Source: Melastoma dodecandrum
Lineage: Eukaryota; Streptophyta; Magnoliopsida; Myrtales; Melastomataceae
DNA length: 64,000 nt
Assembly (NCBI GenBank): GCA_029817715.1
Contig: JARUPY010000538.1
Coordinates: forward strand, 3,534,001 to 3,598,000
Reading direction: 5' to 3'
Each line of letters opens with the position of its first letter. Position 1 is the stretch's first letter. A program made the position numbers and the translations under genes. Below are positions 58,962 through 64,000 of the stretch, in pieces. A model generated the notes under the pieces. That model worked only from the letters and a program-made list of their open reading frames with translations. It did no database searches and was not told the DNA's origin.

Positions 58962-59656
58962 TTATTAATGCCCTGATTTTGTTTAGTATCCATGTCTGAT
59001 CATGTCATATATCACGTTTGTGTGTACAATGATTCGACCTTGAATCCTTGTCCAAGTTGAATTATCTCTACATAAATTGCTATCGGACGTGTTTGGAAAA
59101 CATGTGCAAATACGATAAGTGGCGTAAATTTTCAACGAACTGATCTTATGGAATCGCTTCGGGTATGGACAGTTCAATTTGAACAGGCGGGGCTGGGTTG
59201 GGATGTGACCGGACTGGATCGTTGTAGGTTGTCGCTCCAGCAACGGAATAAGGGATTCACTGGCAACTGGGGCGACGATGTGATCTGCAGTAAGTTCTTC
59301 TGTTATTACCAGTATTTCAGAGGAAGTTGAATTTGGTAGAAGAAAGAGGAAATTCCTGCGAAGCAGGTGACTCCCTTTCATTCGTGATTGTCAAGACATT
59401 GACATTTCAAATACGCAAACCTGCCAACTGCACGAGTGACGGCGCGGCCATGCGTTTGCAGTATCTTCTGATTTAGGCGTGTACTGTACAGGGTGCAGAT
59501 TGTTGAAAGGTTACATATAGCAAAACCAATTTCACATTGTACAGATAAAAGAGTCTGATCTAGTATATATAGCTTAACAGGCTAAGTGGAGGCTGACTTT
59601 CTTCGTGATCAAAGTCGGACTTTTCGTACAATATTTTTCAAAATAACATTAGTCGA
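58962..59656. other. 3' region of the phytocyanin gene, no gene recognised
   Basis: A minus-strand frame at 58983-59381 (132 codons) has no recognisable motif. Nothing else was seen. Confidence 0.4.
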
Positions 59657-59937
59657 AAAAATATTTTTTAAAATAGGATAGATAGTTTTAAAATTTTTAA
59701 AATAATACCTGAAATCAAACTTTATAAGTATGAGTTTTTTCATTAAGAAGTCGATATTATAAAGTTTGATTTTCAATTTGACTCGATAACCAAGAAAGTG
59801 GAATTATAAAATTCGATTTGTTTTAAGAATGAAATTGAAAATCAAACTTGATTTTAAAAATTAAAAATTATAAAATTCGATTTCAAGAAATTATTTCAAA
59901 AATTTTAAAACTACGTCCGTCTTTCAGAAAATATTTT
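59657..59937. mobile_element. MITE-like AT-rich inverted-repeat element, copy C
   Basis: Its ends AAAATATTTTTTAAAATAGG and the inverted AAAATATTTTCTGAAAGACG enclose TAGTTTTAAAATTTTTAAAA and its inverted partner. Internal ATTATAAAATTCGATTT words tie it to the copies at 2.6 and 6.1 kb. Confidence 0.55.
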
Positions 59938-60248
59938 CCCAAACTCTGCCATCCGTTTTATTGGAAATTGAGAGGGTTTACCATCCAGATCTTGCATATG
60001 ATGTTAGAAATTATTTCACATTTATAATTATAGGGTTAAATCGACTTTTGTAAAATTCTTTGTTATAGTTTATGATACCATATTAATATTTAAAACATGA
60101 TCCCAAAATACAAATACATAAAAAAATCAACTATTATTATTAAATATGAACTCTAAAACGATGGAGCTTTGTTCCATAATAACGTTAGTTGGGAAACAAA
60201 TTCGTCAAATAGAGTAGTAAGTTTGGATTTTCGCCAACTAATGTGGCG

Positions 60249-60476
60249 AAGTCGGCCTTACAAAGGCCAACTTAATGTGGATGATACTCCCCGTATGAAG
60301 TCGGCCTTTGTAAGGCCGACTTTGTTAATTTTTTTTTTAAATAGAAGTAGGCCTTATAGAAGCATTAAGGAAGTCGGTCTTACAAAGGCCGACTTCGCTC
60401 ATACGCCAGACAGTTTTGTGCTGGCTTAAGGAAAAAAGGCGCGAAAGAAGTCGGCCTTACAAAGGTCGACTCCCTC
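60249..60476. repeat. Array of short palindromes, AAGTCGGCCTT..AAGGCCGACTT
   Basis: GAAGTCGGCCTTACAAAGGCC(A/G)ACTT or its reverse occurs near 60249, 60297, 60370 and 60449, with a weaker copy near 60346. Each copy is itself a palindrome of about 10-bp arms around TTACAA, in varying orientation. The frame 60169-60429 is a by-product. Confidence 0.8.
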
Positions 60477-60479
60477 GAG

Positions 60480-61151
60480 TTTAAAAAAAAAAGAAGCATC
60501 GTTCGGGGGACAAATAGCCACGAAGTCCCCCAACCCCGACGCCCTCGATCCTCGACGCCCCCGACGCTCCCAAATCAGAGGCTGCCGGCGTTTCCGACCA
60601 CGGTGAGCCCGTTCCCAACGAGCCCAACCTCGATTTCGACCCGACTCCTCCGATCTCTACCCGTTCTCGACTCCCGTCCCCGGCCACCCCTTCTCCGGCT
60701 AGCCCGTTTTCGACTCCGTCACCCCGTTCTCGACCCGACGTCCAGCTTCCGTAAGGTAAACGTTTACGTTTTGGTCAATTAGTGTTTTTGTTAGTTAGGG
60801 TTTTGGTTAATTAGGGTTGACAATATTTAGGGTTTATTACTAATTAGTCTAAATTATACTTATTACGATATAATTAGAAATATTTATTACTAATTTACAT
60901 ATAATTAATAAATTATTAACATGTAATTAAGATAAGTAAAATGTGATTAAGCTTAATTAGATTCGATTCAATAAATTAACATTTAATTGCTCTAAGTATA
61001 ATGTAATTAACCTATGTGAAATGTAATTAAGCTAAGTAACATCTAATTGCTCAGCTATATTGTTATAATTTTGAAATATTATTAGATCAATTGTGAAAGT
61101 ACACGTGATGATCTAATTTGGTAGCTCAATTGTAATAGGTATCGTGTTCCA
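60480..61151 (+). other. Leader-like region upstream of the MULE transposase
   Basis: A GC-rich block at 60520-60750 (many CCCGACGC/CTCGACCCG words) ends near GTAAACG, a possible donor. AT-rich DNA with repeated ATGTAATTAA words follows (60900-61050). This may be the element's promoter and a leader intron. Confidence 0.35.
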
Positions 61152-63660
61152 ATGTCGTCGATTGAGCTATTGATCTTTTCAAATGGAAATATTGTTAATG
61201 GACCAGACGGTGTTGGTTATGATAAAGGTCTAATAACAAGAGTAGAAGTCCCCCAATTCGTAAATTACAATAGTTTTGCAAGCTTTATATGTGAGGCTAT
61301 GAGGTTGCAATCAACAGTTTCATTAGAGATTGCGCATAGGTATCCGGTTATGGAGATTAATAATGTTAATGTCAAGTATTTTCTGGTGCCTATTAAAATG
61401 GACAAAGATGTGAGATTGCTGATGAAGTTTGCTCTTGCAAATCCAAGACATACACAACAAGTATATGTTTTTGCAATATTCGATGTAACGTCGCCGCGTG
61501 GTGTGCAACATGAAATGTCAATATGTGAGACTAGAATGATGGAGGTAGAGCCCATTATGGTCGTTGGGCGGCAAACTGAAAATGTTGAGGCGGAAGTAGA
61601 GCAGTGTTATCCGGTCGGACAATGTTCAACTATTCCGGTGGAAGTTGATCATCATATGGATAATGTTCTTGGAAATGAGATTGTGTTGGCTGAGGTCGAG
61701 AGGTGTTATCCGGTTGGAGAAGATATTAATGTTCCAGCGGAAGATGAACGCAATATCCATGATGATATCATAAATTCTGACATAGACGTCGACACGGATG
61801 AGGAGTTGTTCAACGACATGAAGCCGGAAATGGGATTTCAGATGATGAAAATGTTGGCAATTAGTTGATAATGGTTGTGGAATCAGGTGAAGGGTCTAGT
61901 GTACGAACTGCACGAAAGGAGAAAGCCCTGCCATTTTGTAATGAATATCTCAAAAATGTACATGAAAGAGTTGAGTAGTGGGATTTCCATCCACTTGTTG
62001 ATTCAACTGACCTTATTGATGAATTTTGTAAGGGAATGAGGTTCGGCAATAAGAAACTACTGAAAAATGCGGTGAATAATTTTCATATTTTAAGGCACTA
62101 CAATTATGAGGTTGTTGAATTCACGAAGATATTGTGGAATATATGTTGCTCTGAATCCGACAAGGGATGTAAGTGGAGATTAAGGGCGATACAAAGAGTA
62201 TATGATGACGAGTTTGAGGTGACAATAGTCGGACAACCTCATAATTGCATCAATCCAGTTCTATCGCGTGATCATGTTCGATTGGATTCAAATTTCATGG
62301 AGCCCTTATTCAGGGGGTTTGTAAGTGAAACTCCAGAAGTGTAAGTTGCATTCCTTCACAATGTCGTTAAGGATAAATTTGGATATTAAGTCCCTAGGAG
62401 AAGGGTGTGGGATGCCAAAAGAAAGGCGATTTCGTAAATATATGGCGATTGGGATGAATCATGCAATGAGTTGCCTCATTTGTTGAACGTACATGGTTGA
62501 CGATTAGGGAGGTTCATACATGGTTGACGATTCTCAGTTTGTTTTTCAGAGGGTATTCTGGTGTTTTGATCCAGCAGTAACAGCTTTTCGATACTGTCGC
62601 CCTGTAGTCAGTATTGACGGAACTTTCCGGTACGGTAAATACAAGCATAAGTTGTTAATTGCTTGTAGTTTGGATGGCAGTAATCATATTATACCTCTTG
62701 CATTTGCTATCGTCGATGAAGAAAGTTATCAGTCGTGGAGATGGTTTCTAAAATGCCTTAAACGTTACGTCGTTGGCGATGAGTGTCAGGGCGTATGTTT
62801 GATTTCTGATAGGCATTCTGGTATTCTAGCAGCGTAAACGATGTCGAGGTAGGTTGGATGCCGCCTTTTGCACAGTGGAGGTTCTGTATACGTCATGTAG
62901 CTAGCAACTTCAACAGGAGATACAAGAACCTCCATGGCAAAAAAAGACTAGCTATTGATGCAAGGAAATGCATGATGCCAGTGGACTCTAAGTTTCGATG
63001 GGAGCTACCGTTGGGGAATAATGACGACCAATTTAAGCGAGAGCTATAATGCTGTTCTGAGGGGTGCACGATCGCTTCCGGTCTCTTCTTTAGTGAGGAA
63101 GACGTTCTACAATTGTGTCGCTTATTGGAACAATAGAAGAGATGAGGCTGACGCGGCTATAGGCAGAGGAGAAAAAATCACTAAAGTTGCAATGGACCAT
63201 TTCAATAAGGGAATAAAGAAAGCTTGAAATCACCAAGTCACCCTTATAGATCGCGGAGAAGGAACGTTGTAATCACAACTAGAGGGAATTATAAGATAAA
63301 GAATGTATTCCTTCGACACCAGAGGTGTTCATGCAAGAAATGGCAAACCCATCGTTCACACGCCCTTGCTTGTTTCACTTTGGTGAACGTGGATGGGTCC
63401 GTTATTATTCACAATATTTACAGTTGGGCTAATCAACAGGCCATATACTCGTCTACATGGGCTTCATTTGATTGTAAAGAAGATTGGGATGAGTATCCAT
63501 TCCCAACTGTCGTTCCAATCCTGAAAGGGCACGACCAAAAAGGAGACCACGATCCTCTCGCATCCATAATGAAATGGATGTGTGAGAACGCAAAACTAAG
63601 CTGACTTGTGGTTTATGCAAAAGAGAAGGACATAATCGAAGAAGTTGTCCAAATAAATGA
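61152..63660 (+). pseudogene. Mutator-like (MULE) transposase, frameshifted
   Basis: Frames in order: 61152-61868 (MSSIELLIFSNGNIVNGPDG.., N-terminal domain with repeated EVERCYPVG-type acidic linker), 62036-62344 (LIDEFCKGMRFGNKK, CKWRLRAIQRVYDDEFEVT, the DNA-binding WRKY-GCM1-like region), 62520-62837 (VVSIDGTFRYGKYKHKLL and LISDRHSGIL, the two Asp of the DDE core), 62858-63049, 63021-63227 (NLSESYNAVLRGARSLPV), 63224-63604 (CSCKKWQTHRSHALAC, a SWIM-type zinc finger) and CGLCKREGHNRRSC, a zinc knuckle ending at 63660. The full plant MULE order is preserved but split by at least four frame changes or stops, so it is probably dead unless some gaps are introns. It resembles the relic at 16.3-20.2 kb. 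Confidence 0.88.
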
Positions 63661-63779
63661 ATTGTAAGAATCAACACAAGATCAAATTCAATTTGTTGTT
63701 CTTTTATTTATTTATGAATCTTGAATATTCATGTTGGAGTTGTATTCATTTCTTTAATTCTTAAATATTTGAATTGTAG

Positions 63780-64000
63780 AATGAAGTCCGGACTACAGTC
63801 GAGGGATGTCCTGCACTCTCAGGACACGCATCATTCTCCGTAGCGTGGGAGTCTGGATATGAACTCGTAAGTTAAATTACATTGTTCACTTGGTCATTTC
63901 ATGTTGTTTGTTCAACCATTATTGAATTGAATGTCTTATTTTTGCAGAATAGTTTTTGAGGTCGCCATCATGAAAACAGCGTTAAAAAGATTCCGAGAGA
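63780..64000 (+). other. Possible start of a plant-mobile-domain frame, cut by window end
   Basis: SRDVLHSQDTHHSP in frame near 63796-63840 recalls the LxxQxxHRS motif that opens plant mobile domain (PMD) proteins, which are often carried by MULEs next to the transposase. A TAG follows soon after, and the window ends before the rest can be judged. Low confidence. Confidence 0.25.

Noticed and set aside
59130..59381. Possible gene on the minus strand (58983-59381) near the phytocyanin
   Set aside because: No recognisable domain and no splice or start context. Left as spacer.

Overview
This is a stretch of a flowering-plant nuclear genome, probably a eudicot. All recognisable genes are plant families with GT-AG introns, set in AT-rich intergenic DNA full of transposon remains. 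Seven genes look intact. They are a SHINE/WIN-type AP2/ERF regulator (minus strand, 3.4-4.2 kb), an alpha-type phospholipase D (13.06-15.64 kb), a Gag1-like-clamp/DUF4050 protein (25.76-26.60 kb), a TPR-like protein (28.47-29.42 kb), an MBD10/MBD11-type methyl-CpG-binding-domain protein (35.68-38.54 kb), a GPI-type GH17 beta-1,3-glucanase (54.77-57.02 kb) and a phytocyanin (58.37-58.96 kb). They are independent single genes, and nothing suggests a shared pathway or cluster. Exon borders were worked out by hand from splice signals and reading-frame continuity.

The part from 33.2 to 39.3 kb holds a decayed local duplication of a convergent gene pair. The pair is an MBD gene followed, on the opposite strand, by a gene for a 16.5-kDa thylakoid-lumen-type protein. 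In the left copy both genes are broken. In the right copy the MBD gene is intact and only traces of the lumen-protein gene remain.

Mobile DNA makes up much of the rest. (a) A 2.0-kb solo LTR lies at 9.2-11.2 kb with target duplication CATAT. (b) A Mutator-like (MULE) transposase relic at 16.3-20.2 kb is split by a 2.04-kb insertion flanked by TGGAT. (c) A 4.4-kb element at 20.36-24.75 kb has inverted repeats of about 1.05-1.1 kb enclosing broken pieces of two host genes, a CIPK kinase and an AP2/B3 factor. (d) A minus-strand Copia element at 40.65-52.42 kb is nested: its left LTR contains a 1.3-kb solo LTR with target duplication GACAT, and its pol gene is split by about 6.1 kb of other repeats. 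(e) A hAT-type element of 536 bp at 52.51-53.05 kb has a perfect 8-bp target duplication. (f) A 916-bp giant hairpin at 53.19-54.10 kb has ends resembling those of (c). (g) A second, frameshifted MULE transposase lies at 61.15-63.66 kb, preceded by an array of short palindromes. Smaller AT-rich inverted-repeat elements occur at 2.6, 6.1 and 59.7 kb.

The most interesting signal is the pair (c) and (f). Both have ends of the form GGNNNNGGCTAACG, a short palindrome just inside the end, arms built from repeated TTAGTA-type words, and 8-bp exact (9-bp with one mismatch) target duplications. They look like one family of long-inverted-repeat, gene-capturing MULE-like elements. No tRNA, rRNA or CRISPR features were recognised.
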